Assembly: GCA_907165065.1 (NCBI GenBank)
Contig: OU015523.1
Span: forward strand, 21,603,834 to 21,667,833
DNA length: 64,000 bases
From: Caprimulgus europaeus
Taxonomy: Eukaryota; Chordata; Aves; Caprimulgiformes; Caprimulgidae
Reading direction: 5' to 3'
In this document: positions 1 to 13,500 of the stretch, piece after piece
Numbering within the stretch: the stretch's first letter is position 1
Layout: each line of letters opens with the position of its first letter
Notes under the pieces: model-generated
The model's database searches: none
Seen by the model: only the letters and a program-made list of their open reading frames with translations
Told to the model about the DNA's origin: nothing
Program-made: the position numbers and the translations under genes

Positions 1-2594
1 TTATGTTACACAGGTGGTTCCTCCATCAATGTCAGTTAATATCATTTAGCAAGCGAATGTGGGAACTTTGAGCTATCTGTGCTCTATTACTACATTGGTG
101 GAGAAAATACTCATACTTCACGGACTAGTAGAGTGAAACTAATTATTATTCTTGAGGTGTAATTTGAGGGAGTCATTATTTTGTTATAGAGGGTAATGCC
201 TTGGAAAAGACTTCTTTAACAAGAACAAAAAAAAGAAGATTGAAAAAAAGGAAGAGAAGAGAGGGAGATAAAATGGTGGATTTTAATCAAAAATGCTGTT
301 AGTATATCCTTTCTTCTCAAGATAAGTGGTGAAAAAGTAGTATTTATTTTCCCAAATAGAAATCACAGAATGAATTAACTCTTATTTTTTTTCTGTGAAT
401 CCAACCACAAAAGCCATTAATGATATTGTGGCTTTCCTGACTGGAGACAGAGTTGGTTTTAATGGCTCTTACTGTTTTTAATTACTGATTTCACCTTTAT
501 TTGTTGAAGTCACAGATTTTTTGTATTTATCAGTGAGAGGATACATGAAGAGATCATAGCAGAATTAAGCAATTAAACTCCTAGTCTCAATTAAGTGAAA
601 CAATGCACATATTGCCACTAAAACTGTTTCTTTCCTCCTCTTTAATTTGCTGTACATAATTACTTATAATGTACAGGCAATAAAAATCCCAAGCTTTTAT
701 TATTAAGCTTTGTAAGTTGGGGCCTTACTCCACCACTTCATCACACTTTGAACGGTGCCTTTAGACACAAGTAATTCTATGTTGCAGTGATTTGGATTAC
801 TTGCATGGCAAGAAAGTATTCAGGGAATGAAGATGTTAGACTCCAGACTTGAATAATGAGATGAGATGCTTTGAAAATGTTTAAGTAGGTGGGTAGAGTA
901 GCAAAGATTTTACAGATGTATCATGGAGAAGTTAAAGCACTCATTATTTGAAAAGCAAAAGATGAATGCGTTCAGCTTAGAAAGGCAACGTGATACCCAT
1001 TCTTGAATGCTTCCAGCATTGGTCTTGCTCTGTTTGTTCTGAAGTGGGAATCCAGCTGATAATCATTGAAATCAAATAAGCTGTCCTGCTTTTCACATTC
1101 ATAGCATATTGAATACATTATGGAAAAACTGTTATGACAGTTGTATTCATCTGTTACATTTTTGGAAAACTGAACATCTCATTCTTCTGTCCTTTTTCAT
1201 ATGTGCCCGTAGGCAGACGTGTCATCTCATTTACTTGAACTGCCTCATACTTCCGTTGTTATCCATTCAAGTTTAACTGGCTGCCTGAAAACTTTCACTA
1301 CTAATGGTGACTATTTAGAAATGTGATGGACTAATAATTAGAGTTGTGCAGGCAATGTTCCCTTTTAAATCTAAGGCAAGTTGAGTCAAATTTTAGCAAA
1401 TTTTTAGTAAGGCTTTGATACAGGCTCTATCAGAGGTGCTTGAGTGTTTTCAGTTTGCTTTATTTTCTTTCAGAGCCTTTGTCACAATTCTTGGTTTCTT
1501 GGATTTTCCATAGCACCATCTTCCTAAAAACACCTTAGTAGCTCTTGAAGTATGTGCTGAAATTATCGTCCTTTCTAGCTTTGAATTTAATTTGTGGTGC
1601 AAAGTGATAAAAGGGATAAAAATGCAGGCCTTCATTGTTAAGATTTGACAGTAATGTAGAAATCTCTCCCAGAGCTATGGCAGTTCTAGCTCAGTCTGTG
1701 GAGGTAATGTTGCTTTTTTTTTTGGCCAGGTTTCCTGAGGATTCCTTATGGGAAAGGAAATGCGATTTTATATGCAAGTCTGGTGATAGAATGACTTAAA
1801 CTTGTGCTGGAAAGGACTATACCTAGTATGCCTGGAGGTATTCACCTTGAGGTTCAGACTGCCTTGTTATTATATAACCTAGTCCTTTTAGGATTCCCAT
1901 TTTCTTCTTTGGGTAAAAAATCAAATTCATTCATAGTCTTTCTGTTTATGCATCATCATGAAGTTTTGCAAATGAAATGTTACAAAGTGTGCTAGGTCCT
2001 CAAAAAAGCACTGCTTTTATGAAAAACAGTTTCAGCATGACTTCTTTAATGATATATGCAAGTAATATTCATTGGAAGTACTCGCATCAAGTTCCTGACT
2101 GCCTTTGAAGTCTCTTAAAGAACAGGACAGTAAGATGAGCTTAAAATTGCATTATTAGGGTTCACAATTCCTAGCAGTCTCTTTCTTTAAAGAAATGGGC
2201 ATATTGTATGTTTTTCTTGAAAACCAAAAGCAGAATGTAGCAACTGTACTGTTAACGCTTCTAAAACAGTTATTAAAAAAAACAAAAAACCCCAAAACCT
2301 GAGCAAAAGAATGACCACATGCAACTTATTTTTTACAACAAAGGCTGTGTGTGTGGTCCACAAATTAAAAATAATATGCAAAATAATAAAACTTTTAATA
2401 GTCAAGTTGGGTCTAGTGAAGATACTGGCATATAGTCATCTTTCTACCTAACAGGCTGCTAGTAAAAGAAATTAAGCTATGCTACTTTGACTTTTTCTTA
2501 GTGTTATTGAAGGGTTTATACGTAGGAATGTGTGCATTTATCACATGGTAGTGTAACAGCTCCCTTTTGAATACCCAGAGCTTTTCAACAAACT
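1..2594. other. AT-rich non-coding stretch, no gene seen
   Basis: I see no coding region or recognisable transposon here. The longest open frames are about 60-72 codons and match no family I know. The stretch contains a purine-dominated tract at about 228-270 (A runs interrupted by G) and ordinary short T and A runs. It could be intergenic or intronic. Confidence 0.6.
228..270. repeat. Purine-rich low-complexity tract
   Basis: Only A and G with very few interruptions, mixing A runs with GAAGAG-type motifs. It has no clear period, so it is low-complexity sequence and not a clean microsatellite. Confidence 0.6.
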
Positions 2595-2828
2595 GAATCA
2601 CAGAATCGTTTGGTTGGAAAAGACCTTTGAGATCATAAAGTCTGACCATACCATCCAACTTGAGGCCATTTCCTATTGTCCTATCACCAGTTACTTTGGA
2701 GAAGAGACACACACCCGCCTCACTATATACCCTCCTTTCAGGTAGTTGTAGACAGTGATAAGGTCTCCCCTCAGCCTCCTTTTCTCTAGGCTAAACAACC
2801 CCAGTTCTGTCAGCCACTCCTTACGTTC
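2595..2828 (-). mobile_element. CR1 LINE fragment (3' end), minus orientation
   Basis: The left edge carries the reverse complement of the CR1 3' terminus: a form of ATCACAGAATCG, then GGTTGGAAAAGACCTTTGAGATCAT. Next come hallmarks of the CR1 3' region read on the opposite strand: TGTCCTATCACCAGTTAC, a motif close to GAGAAGAGAC, AGGTAGTTGTAGACAGTGATAAG, GTCTCCCCTCAGCCTCCTTT and AGGCTAAACAACCCCAGTT. Similarity fades after CAGCCACTCCTTA. The element is therefore 5'-truncated, which is usual for CR1, the dominant LINE of birds. The copy is moderately diverged and cannot be active. Confidence 0.93.
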
Positions 2829-4537
2829 TGAAATTTTCCTTAGATTGCAATGACTGAGCCTCTTCCTTCTCTGATAGATTTTCAGGTCAGAAGCTATGAG
2901 CCTTTTACCTTTTTACAGATTCTGGATGCCTTGTTGTTCTTGCTGAATAAACTAAGGCACTTGTACTTCACAACTGCTTGGGTACCCCTTGTCTTGGCTT
3001 ACAGGACAGTCTTAGTTTGAACTATCACATGTGGCTGAACCATAAAATAACAAGCAAGCAGCCTTTGTTTCAAAGAACCCCAAACCTTTTTTATTTCAAA
3101 CAATGTAGGAAGTAGACGAAATAAATATATTTCCTCACCTCATTTCTTGACACCTCTCAGTGAAAAAGCCAGAGTTGCTTATGACACAAGTCTCCATTTC
3201 TCTTTATCGATGTTTTCTGGAACACTGAGTTTCTTTTTTGTACCTGCAGTCATATTTCATCTGCTCTCTTTTTAAGAAAAAGCAAATAATCAGTAAGCCT
3301 TGCTTTATGAATTCTAGGCAGTTTTTGTTAGATGACCTTCTGACTGGTTTTATCAGATTATTAAAAAATATTTCATCGTCTAATGTATTCCCAGCTAACA
3401 CTCTCTTGCAACAAAAATTGGGAAGACACACTACTACCCCTTATACCCCAAAGGGTATTCAATAAATTATTCAAAGGAGCTTTTGTCCAAACAGTATTAA
3501 CCAAGATTTAATGTTCCCTAGCTGCTAACCCTGTCTTATTTATCCCATGGGTGGAAATTTTCTATCAGTGTGATAGCAGGTTCACAAAGACAACACAGAA
3601 GACAAATGTGTTTCATTCTAAAATGATTTTGCAGTTAGATGCAGATACACAGAAATGATGCAGTCAGAAAAGTCAAGCTGTCATTAAGGAAACCTGTATG
3701 AATATGGTCATCAGCAGAATTGGAGTACAAAAGAACTCAAGTATTTGAATGAATTTTAATTCTGTTGCCATCTCAGTCTGTGTACCAAGGAGCATCTTAA
3801 GGTGCCCAAATCTAGGGAGTGAACTCCTACAAACTACTATAGTTAAAATTCCAAAGATTTAAGCTGTGACACGCTCCATTATAGTGTTTGGGTTTGTTTC
3901 TTTACCATTGCACTAGCAACCCTTCTTTACACAGGTGTCTTGCCACAGTGAGGCTGCTTGTAAATTTGTGTGACCAGACACACAGCAGTGGTGAGAGGTC
4001 CTCTCCTGACAGAGTGGTTCAGATTGAGCACACTGTGGAGTAGAGGCCACATCCAGTGAATGAAGAACAACCTCTCCTTTCGGGTCAGAGACTTGGGAAG
4101 ACACACAGCCTCACCTTGTTCTTATCGTAGAAAGATTTTATCAACCTTAGGTCTTTTGGTATTGCAGGTAATATTCAAATGATCTGTATAAAATATACCA
4201 ATTAAATTGTGCTTTAAAATAATGAATAACATGGATCAAATTAAAGGAACTAGTCTAGAACAGGACTGACTGCCGATGAATGTTTTCTGCCTTCTGTATC
4301 TGATTTTGAGACATATAAATTGCAGTGAGTTTTTGTGGCAGTCAAACCTTCTGGTGCATGCATCTCAACCTGTCACTTCCCTGATTAACCTTCATTTGCT
4401 CCAGAGGAAGACTCCAACATTGCCCACTACTCAAACTGAATATTCCATATACTCATAGAAGAGAACGTAACTACTAGCTCTCTTCCACAGCAGCCATCAA
4501 TCTGTGTCCTGGATAACTCTTGTCCTAAAATGATTTA

Positions 4538-4577
4538 CTAGATAGGATCTAGATAGGATATATTACTCCTATCTAGA
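4538..4577. repeat. Tandem 11-mer plus inverted copy (hairpin)
   Basis: CTAGATAGGAT occurs twice head to tail (4538-4548 and 4549-4559). The second copy overlaps an 11-bp perfect inverted repeat: TCTAGATAGGA at 4548-4558 and TCCTATCTAGA at 4567-4577, with an 8-nt loop. Outside the stem, CTCTTGTC (4517-4524) and GACAAGA (4576-4582) add partial complementarity, so a longer imperfect hairpin is possible. Confidence 0.8.
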
Positions 4578-7125
4578 CAAGAACTCAAACGGAGAAGAAT
4601 GTAATGCCCAATAAAGTCAGAAAGCTTCCAACACAATAAATCTACTCTACAGATGATTTTCTGGTTTAGTATGAAGTTGCACAGGTTTCAAGGCATGACT
4701 GTTCTCACAAAGAGTGCTAGAAAACTGAAGACTGTCTTGATCTATTCTACAGTTAAATTTCTGTGATAACATGTTTGTTGTTGAGCAAACTTCTGTAAAT
4801 GTCAGGCTTTAGTATTTTTTTACAATTTCATTTTTTAATAATTTCCTCATGTCTGTGTTCTTTAGATAAAATAGCTTTCCCAGCAGACCCAGAGCTCAGG
4901 AAGCTCATGGTTTCAATACCTGCCGTGATAGCACTACTGTCCTCTCCCTTCGCAATTTTTCCTCCTTTGTTTTCCTACACCCTTTTGCAGATCTTCAGCT
5001 TCAATAGCATTTGGTCCAGCACTTCTCATTCAGAACTGCCTTCCACTCTGTTTTTATTTCAAAACTGTTTTCTACTTCACTCAGCAGCTATGCATGTGCC
5101 CTTTCCAAATTAATGGGTTGGAAAGGGCTTTACATCAATGATTTATTTTCCAATTGCAACAATTCTGAAATGTGGAGAGATGAAATTGCATTTTCACATA
5201 GACTAGAAAGTTTCTAAAGAGACTGAAAAACTTTGCTCAGCATTCTCTTTTAAGCACATTTCTCTGAGATTGCTTCAGTCTTCCACGGTTCACTATGATA
5301 AGTTGCTTAACTACATGATGCTTATTAAGCATACTGCCACTTGTAATTTCTAGTTCTAAGAACTAGAAGTACAATCTAAACACTTCTGGAAATAGCTGCT
5401 CTTGCTTGTGACTACTCTGGCATGATGCTATGAGTAACAAGTTATTTGTATTCTTAACTTCACAAGTATAATTTCTACCTGATCTTAAGAATCCAGACTG
5501 AATTCCAGTACTCCAGAGTTCAGTAAAAATAGCAACAACTGCCAGTTGCTTTCCCTTCCTAGGTATCATCTGTTTAATATTCCACACAAAGTTGATCAAA
5601 GCTAGTATTTTTCTTCTGGTTTCTGTGGCCAGAAGTGATCTTGAAGTATGTTAGACAATTTGCTTCGATTTAAGGCAGTTAGAAGCAGGAAGTTAAAGCA
5701 AAGCATTCTGTTCAGTTTTGGAATAAGACATCAAATAATGTTTCTGTGCAGACAGAAAAAATACTTTTCAATAAACAGAGTATTTCTTTTCGGTTATCTC
5801 CAAACTGAAACAATCCTGAGGACTTCTGAAGATCTGGTGCCCCTCAGTCCTATTGGACTAACTGTGGGCTGGTTTCAGATTATCTATGAACTGCAGCTAA
5901 GCTGAACAGCTTTGGTATTCCAGTGATGTGATGATTAAACTCCTGAAAGAACATAAGAAATTCCTGAGATCTGCTGGCACAGGAGGTAATTTTCATCATT
6001 TCTAGTTTATGTCCATATTAATAAAATAAATAGGATCAGGTCATTATTTTTAGTTCTAGTTTGCAATTGTCCATGCTGTTTAATTGTTAGCACACTCCCT
6101 GACACAGTTTTGGCTTGTGGCTGCACAAGTCTTCAGTGATAGCATGGGCCAAGTAATATGATATGGCAGTATGGACGTACATCCTATTTTTAGGGAACAG
6201 AATTAACTGTATGGTTGTGAGCCTTGCCATTCTGTCCTCTGCACCTCAGGGTCAGAGGACAGGTTTTGTTTACCCATTAAGTCATAATGCAGTTTCCTTT
6301 GGTCTTTCAATATCTCTCCTATGGAACTAACAGCCTAGGCAGCCAGAGTGAAGGCTAGAGTTAAATTGCCTTGCAGGCTTCTTGCTTCACAGCATAGAGC
6401 CTCAAACCATAGGACAGGTTACTGAAGCATGGCTTGCATAGAAGCCTTTCAGGAAGTCATTGGAAATCACCTTATGCTTCATCAGAAGTTTGCTTAAATT
6501 GATGTTTGTTTTTTTCATTTACACTACTTTGCTTTCATAATTTGGTTTTCAGAGGAATTTCTGCTTCATTTTGCAATTCCAAATAGCATCATTACTAATC
6601 TCATGCGAATTATGCTAGGAGTGAGATGTTAGCAAAGTCTGTGGTCTTTCAGTGCTTGATTTTTGAATAGAGTGCCAGCAAGTAAGGTGACTTCACAGAC
6701 AGTGATCATTTTCATGTAGATCTGAGACCACCAGCTATCTTGCCTGAGCCATGTGAAAATCCATCTGCTGGTGGAAAATAATTTCTGCCATTTTCTAGAC
6801 AAGATCAAATGAGTGAGAAGAGGGAACAGAACAAATTAGGCCTTGCTTCACATTGTGGAGATAAGCTTGTTTCCAGTACTAAACCCAGTATTATTTAGGC
6901 TAACCCAGTAGTATTGCTGTAGCACTGTCTATGGCATTGTAACTGAACTGAATGTTTTTTAATGAAATGTCAGAAGACCTGAGTCACTCTGTTTTCCAAA
7001 AAAAATATGAATTTTACAGCCAAATATCTTCCCAAAGTAGTGGGAAAAAGAAAAACATCCACCCCTCCCTTTTCTGTGATCATCTCCTCCCTGGGATGAA
7101 AGGATAAGAAACATCAGCATATGTT

Positions 7126-7163
7126 AAAAATAATAACAAAAAAAGAAAAAAGAAAACAAAACC
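7126..7163. repeat. A-rich low-complexity tract
   Basis: A runs interrupted by single G or C bases, ending in AACAAAACCC. It is not linked to a recognisable retroposon body on either side. Confidence 0.6.
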
Positions 7164-7727
7164 CTCAAATTCACAAAATATTTCAAATGTCAAGGTTTGA
7201 AATTAGTCACAGACGGGTTAAATAAATGTTTGACTTTTAGAGATGCTGACCACCCACAGCTCCTAAAAGTTTTTAATCAGTACTTTGACTCAGAGATGAA
7301 GTAATTTCCACTTGATTTTTAAGTTTAACCAGTACGGTTTAAAATGTGGTCTCTGAAATTTTAATCAAGTTCCCAAATTTTTATAAATATGTTTTCATAA
7401 TGTGACAAGACTCTATACCCAAATGTTGATCATGTGTAGTAGCCTCTTAAAAAGTCTACTGTAAAATACCTTACACAAGACATTGATACCATTAAAGCAA
7501 TGTTTAAAGTTCCATAAGCTTAATAAATGAAGACTAAACGTTGCAAACATATATGATACTGCCACCAGTAAAAAAAGTCCTTTGCTTTAGAAGTATAACT
7601 TATATATAAGCAATACTAAACTTAATGTGTAAAGAAAATTTGCCTCTGTTTTTCTAAACATGAATGTCAACCTGTCAGGGTTTAACAGTGGTGAGTTTTA
7701 TTCTCACAACTGCCTATATAAATATAA

Positions 7728-7795
7728 ATTAGGACCTCTGGTGAAGTCAATGACATTTAAACTGGTCTAATCAAGAGCAGAATTATGCCCAGGAA
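7728..7795. repeat. Possible ancient amniote interspersed repeat remnant
   Basis: The segment contains GTGAAGTCAATGACATTTAA and, about 30 bp on, GAGCAGAATTATGCCCAG. From memory, a GAAGTCAATG core followed by an AGCAGAAT..GCCC motif recurs in old interspersed repeats of turtles, crocodilians and birds. The copy is too diverged for me to assign a family, and a chance resemblance remains possible. Confidence 0.3.
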
Positions 7796-9800
7796 ATCTA
7801 ATGTTTATGTTAGCTAACAGAATTGAAAGGAATTTGGTTTTTTTTGGTGTCCAGACCAAGCTGCCACAGGAAATAAATTGGTGAATTTGATATAAATGGA
7901 TCTGCACTGATTTTCATTACGTTAGAATGTGACCCATTGCATTCTTTCTTTGTTCAGTTTGCTTCTTGTTACAGAAGTTGTCTTTTAACTCATATGGCTG
8001 TACTGAAAGTGCTTTTAGCTAACTCTGCCCTGAAACAGACACTAAGTGCTTAAATTTGGGTTCCCCATTTGGGAGGACGTGATCAGCAGTGGAGCCTAGA
8101 ACTTTATTTACATGTTGCAGCCTACATTAATGGAACATTGATCTATGAATTGCTCCTGCATGCACAGTACAAGCACATACTATGATGACTTGTGTGTAGC
8201 TGCAGAGTCTGTGAGTTCAGCTGACATGTCCACATTAGATTTTACCCATGACTTCTCACCAAACTTCTGTTTTTCAGATGTTGCTTCTTGTCAGCAGTTA
8301 ACTGCATCTGATTTGGCCAGCTTTCAACTATATTTTTTCATGTTGCTCTGCCTTATTCTCCGTAATTCCTTACAATGGACATACTTCCCAGGAGTAATCT
8401 ACAGATGCTGTCTTGGGGTGTACTTCTGCCACATTTTCTACAAGAAATGGCTTGGTGAACAAGTAATGACCACATTGGAGAGGGGGAGAATGAAGAGAGC
8501 TAATTAGATTAGTTTCTTAAAGATCCAATAAAATCCAAACCAAAACAAAACTCTTCCAGATTTTGAAGGTATCCACATGCACGCCACGTACTTTTGTATG
8601 AGAGTGTTGTTTCAAATCAGAGATAATATCTTACTATATGGACCCTTTCTCCATAACTGTGTCACTTCGCTTTTTGCCAGCAAGGGAGCATTCTGCTCTT
8701 TATTTTACTTCAGCAAATTTTTGATGCTCTGTGAATGTTTTCTTTTGTTATTTTAAGTTCTATAAATGCTTTTCTCTAAAAAAAGTTAGATCTACCATAA
8801 CTTTAAAGTAGTCCAATTTCTGCACTGCATTTTGAAATTCAGAGTAAAACCAGTATTTTGATCTCTGTGTGTTAATACGTGGCATGACATACCAATGCTG
8901 ACTCTAAGATAATTTTAAAGGTAAACTGTATAACAGATGAGAGGTGGCTCCAAATCCTCTTAAACTTTGACTTCCATTCACAGAAACATTATGCACTTTT
9001 GGAGCTTGTCAATTTCCAGAGGAAGAAATGGTACTCACAAATTACTGTGATTTAGTTTTCCATATTCTGCTTGCACTCACTCACTTTATTTGAACTTTAA
9101 CTTGCCTTCCTGGTCACTTTTGTTTCCTTAGAAGTCTTCCTTCAGCTCATCCTTCTCTGGCTCCATTTAAAGTATCTTGTGTAGATAACTCTTCTCCAGA
9201 GTCTCCTCTAGACTCTATGCTTTGCAATTCAGATTTAACAACTGGATGTCTAGTCCATTCCATGCCCCCCCACGCCCTGGTCCCCACCTTTTAAAAAATT
9301 TTCTCTGTTTTCCACACTTTTGGGGCCAGAGAATAGTTAATATGCTGCAGAACATTCTGCCTTGGCTATCTCACTCTTAAAACAGTTTATCTGGTTGACA
9401 CTTAGGGACTTGTCTGTATATTTTAAGGTCTCTGGCTAGTTCTCAAGAATTCAACCCACTCTTGAGGGAGAGTGAGTAACAATAAAATTACCTAAAATTT
9501 CATTGGCCTACTTTTCATTGCAAATAAATAAAAAGATGCATACATGTTTACTTTGGATGAATTAACATATTACCTAAAATCCTAAGTTTTATTATGGGTA
9601 CAATTGCATGAATTGAACTCATAGGATTATAAAGGACGTTGCTCTTGATTAGAGATTTGTGCTTGTTTCATCCAATAAATCTGAAAATTAATAAAAAAAC
9701 TGAAACTGAAACAAACTATTCTGTGACTTCAGAGGAAAGGGACTGACCAATAGTCCATTGCAGCCAATGATAATTTTATTAGAGATGTATAATGTAATAC

Positions 9801-9866
9801 ATCTTGAAAGGGACCTCCTGAGATCAGCTAATCCAAACATCTACTAAAACCAGGGACAAATCCTGC
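9801..9866 (-). mobile_element. Short, diverged CR1 fragment, minus orientation
   Basis: ATCTTGAAAGGGACCTCCTG, then AGATCAGCTAATCCAAACAT and CTACTAAAACCAGGGACAAA, follow the order of the CR1 3' end read on the opposite strand (a GGTTGGAAGGGACCT-type motif, ATCATCTAGTCCAACC, then CTGCTAAAGCAGGG). Only about 65 bp can be recognised. The divergence is much higher than in the copies at 2.6 and 30 kb, so this is an older insertion. Confidence 0.7.
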
Positions 9867-10384
9867 TTTTTTGTTTCATTTAAACAAAGATTCAAGACAA
9901 TCTCAGAATCTTTTGATGAAAAATCATTTTTAACAGATTCAAAAAGATTCCTGATAATGTTCTGCCACAGTTGAAGGTTAAAATACAAATTTTGAAATAT
10001 GATTAGCCTCTTTTGTAATTAAGGGGTTAAAAAATCTCATGGATTTGGGAGGTTTGACAATCTATTGTCAGAATTGAATCTACCATTCATCTCTTGATAA
10101 TAAGTGCCATTAAATAAGGTAGACATTTTCAGCTATAGTTTTATTTTTAAAATGCTTTGTCTACTGTTGAGGAGGGAATGATATTGAAGATATATCAAAA
10201 TGCAGAACAACCAGTGTTTGAGCCGAGTACTGTCTTTATCCACACTGGGCAATACTTTTCTCTTTGATAGGCTCATACTGACTCAGGAAGAACTATGGAT
10301 AAGCTAAGACTTTTACACAGACATCTAGGCCTTCCCGTGTAGTGAAATGTCTTTACAGATTGCTTCAAACATTAAGGATAAGAG

Positions 10385-10577
10385 CATTTTGTGAAACATT
10401 GGAACAGGTTGCCCAGAGTGGTAGAAGATACACCATCCCTGGAAACATTCAAGGTCAGGCTGGACGGGGCTCTGAGCAACCTGATCTAGTTGAAGATGTC
10501 CCTGCTCACTGCAGAGGGGTTGGACTGGATGACCTTTTAGGGCCTCTTCCCACTCAAATTTTATAATTCTATGATTT
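10385..10577 (+). mobile_element. CR1 LINE 3' end, plus orientation
   Basis: Consensus-like CR1 3' motifs appear in order: ATTGGAACAGGTTGCCCAGA, GGAAACATTCAAGGTCAGGC, TGGACGGGGCTCTGAGCAAC, CTGATCTAGTTGAAGATGTC, GGGGTTGGACTGGATGACCT and finally TAATTCTATGATT, the terminal short repeat typical of CR1. Only the last 190 bp or so is present, so the copy is heavily 5'-truncated. The ORFs called across it on both strands come from the repeat and are not genes. Confidence 0.93.
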
Positions 10578-13500
10578 GATTTCAATCCAACAAAGCACTT
10601 TTGGTGTGCTTTAGTGCTCTAGATGTCTCTTTCAGGAGAAAATACATTATGAGCAGTTTCTAACTGTTTCAGAGAAACTAGATCTCAGAGCCACTCCACA
10701 ATGTAACACTCTTGTAGGCTTTTGAATTGTTTTCATCAGACTAGGAAGAGGAGAAGCATGTCTGTGCCCAGCAGTCTGGATAAGAAATGACTGTTGTATT
10801 TTTTGACTGTACGTGGAGTAAGTTATACCATTATGCACTTGTTAGTAGATAGAGGCTGTCTCATCTCCTCCTTTGCTACAGTTATAAAAGTTATACAAGG
10901 GTCTATGAGTAAATCCTTTTCCACTACTAGTAACCTGAACTTGTTTTCTCACGTCTTTGATTTCAGTATAATCCATGAACAGTTTATTTATCTTCTTTTA
11001 GGTATTCACCTGCTAGTTCATTCAAAAGGAAAATCAGCTTGCAATACCTCTTGAAACTTTAACTGTTAGGGTTCCATTAAGTTACTTTTACTTTTAGTAT
11101 TTAATTTTATTTCTTTATATTACAAAGGTAGGATATGGTGCCAAGGACAAATGGAAAAGCAATGAGATTTTTAAGATACTCCCTAGATGCAATTTAGAGC
11201 AACGTATATACTTATGAAGACCAATTACTGTTCAAGGCTAGCAGTTCTTATTCAGTTAAGCCCATTAAGACTTCTGGATTTGATTCCTGAACTTTTGCAT
11301 GAGCTGTCTTTTCAGGCAAAAAATCTTTGATATCTCAGGTAAAGCCAGTAGGCAGAAGATAATAAAACAAATTCATTGAATGTGTCCAGTGATACCAGTA
11401 GTTGTGAGATTTTGAAATATCTTTTCATTTCAATAGGTGGCTTATTTTTAATTAAATTGGCAAGACTTCAATTATCTTAAGTAACTAAATACATTATGGA
11501 TTCATTTAGAGAGCCTATATTGAGGCTTAGTACCAGTTGCACTCGTTTTGACAAATTTTAGGCAGAAAATTTCTCAGGGGAGTCCTGCTTTCTGTCATTT
11601 AAAAAGCTTTTATAATTACTTAGTCCAAAATGGTGATGTAGGCCGAAGTTTGAATCCCTGGCATATTGCTATAATGCTGCATTAGCTTAATCCTTCATTT
11701 TCTTGTCAATTAAGGACTTATCTTTATTCACAGATTCACTTATCTGTTATTCTTAGTGTATTTTAATGCTAGTAGTTAAAATCCCTTTGTTTATGGCAAT
11801 AAGGCACCATTCAGTTTGTGAACTTTATAAAACCAACCTCTGCCAATTTTACTGTTTGAGAATTGCTGTAAAGAAGTGTTCCCACAGTAATTACTTATTC
11901 CAGAGATGTTCACTAAAGAATGAAGTAAGGGGAAAGTGTATAAAACAATTGTACACCAACTGAGGCAAGTTTTACCAGGCACCTTCCCAGCAACTACAGG
12001 ACATAAAAAAACCCCAAAAAACCTTGCAAAATAGTACACAAAAATCTGTTGTCTTTAATGCAGTTGCATATACTGACTTTACAAATATTGGCAATTACTT
12101 AAGGTATTCACATTTAAATTAGATCTGGCCAGAAGGTTGGGAAAAAGTGAGGGAGGAGAAGCAGGGGGGGGTTGGCAATGGCTTTTCAACATGGGGCTCA
12201 GCTGCCCATCATTACTTGCTTTCAATGGTTTGGGTCATGGGTAGTGTCACTCATTTTAATACCCACTTAGTCGCATTGAAGTAGGAATGGTGATGCTGAG
12301 ATAAAGAAATATGTGATAAACAAAAACCTTAGCAAAATCTTTCCAATTGGGTATTTCTTATTGCACACAGGGTGTTTTTTACTTTGTTATTTTTGAAAAT
12401 GTATTTTAAGTTAAAGTGTGGGGTAGGAAGAAGGAGAGTGTGCTATTAATATTCAGTAGTGATAATGGAAAACAGCCATGAATTTGTACTTTAAGCACTT
12501 TGTTTTAGCAGTACTTGCAGAACCCGCTTAAGGCAGCAAACCATTGTGGAAATCTTTGTGAAAACTTCAGTGAAGCTAGGATTTTACCCATGGCAACTGC
12601 CCCAGTCACTTGAGGCATCACTTCTGAGAAACAACTAGGAAATCTGGAAGCTTCTATTTTTATACTACCTCAGCGCATCTGATCAACAAAAAGTATAAAA
12701 CTACTTTTTACTTTAAAAATGGATTAAACTCTGCTTTGGAGACCCTCAGTGGAAATAAGTCACCTTTAATGTGACATAGAAAAGACAGAAAGGAAAACAA
12801 ATCAAGTGTGTAAATTTTTATTAATATATGATTTTTGGTATTAATAATGTATGAGTTAGATGTGTTCTGCTTCTCAGACTTCAAGGGCCATATTTCTTCA
12901 TTGGCAATAAGGCAGATGTTGGTTTGATGGAGAAGAGTTCTTAAAGAATGTTTCTTCTGCTTTCTAAGAAAAGAAATATGGCCCATTTTTCAGATACCAG
13001 TACTATTAGAAGCCTAGCACTATTTTCAGATAGCTTCACTGGAATGGATAAGCTTTACTTTGACAGGACCTTGCACAGTGGTCTGATTTTGGATGCTAGA
13101 TAGGATTTCTTTTCTGAAGACAAAGACCAATTGAAATTGTCATATTTCTGGCCTTGCATACATACAAGTTGATGTTTTATTTAGAAATGCAGAGGTTTGG
13201 CTTCTTTTGCAGTCAGCCATTAATTGGTCAGGGAGAATTTGAGTGGTAACTGAAATCAGTCTGTGTTCAGTCATCCTGCTGACACAGAATGTCTCCAGCA
13301 CCAGGTGGTCAACATCCTGCCACAGATAGAAACTTTAAAAAGAATTCTATGTCTATTCAACTGTTTAAAAATTGTAAATCTCTCTTTAGCACTTAAAATA
13401 GTAATTTCTTTCCTATTGTACAGGATAAAGTATTTATCATTGAATTTAAAGTATACCTAATATCTCATTTTAATTTATAGAACACAAATAGGTGAGCGAT

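Larger units (their letters stand above)
2829..9800. other. AT-rich non-coding stretch, no gene seen
   Basis: No recognisable gene. The longest open frames are 104 codons (4799-5113) and 120 codons (8145-8507), both on the plus strand. Their translations show no family motif to me. Notable contents are the hairpin at 4538-4577, an A-rich tract near 7126-7163 and a possible ancient repeat remnant at 7728-7795. Everything else is unremarkable AT-rich sequence. Confidence 0.55.

Noticed and set aside
4799-5113. 104-codon ORF with an acceptor-like CTGTGTTCTTTAG inside it
   Set aside because: The acceptor is plausible, but no donor or homologous protein is recognisable, and the hydrophobic composition reflects T-rich DNA.
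5110-5145. GGGTTGGAAAGGGCTTTACATC as a CR1 3' end
   Set aside because: Only about 20 bp resembles CR1. The next expected motif (TCATCTAGTCCAACC) is absent, so chance is likely.
8674-8692. TTGCCAGCAAGGGAGCATT as a CTCF site
   Set aside because: It matches only the CCAGCA and GGG parts of the motif; the GGCGC block is lost, with about five mismatches.
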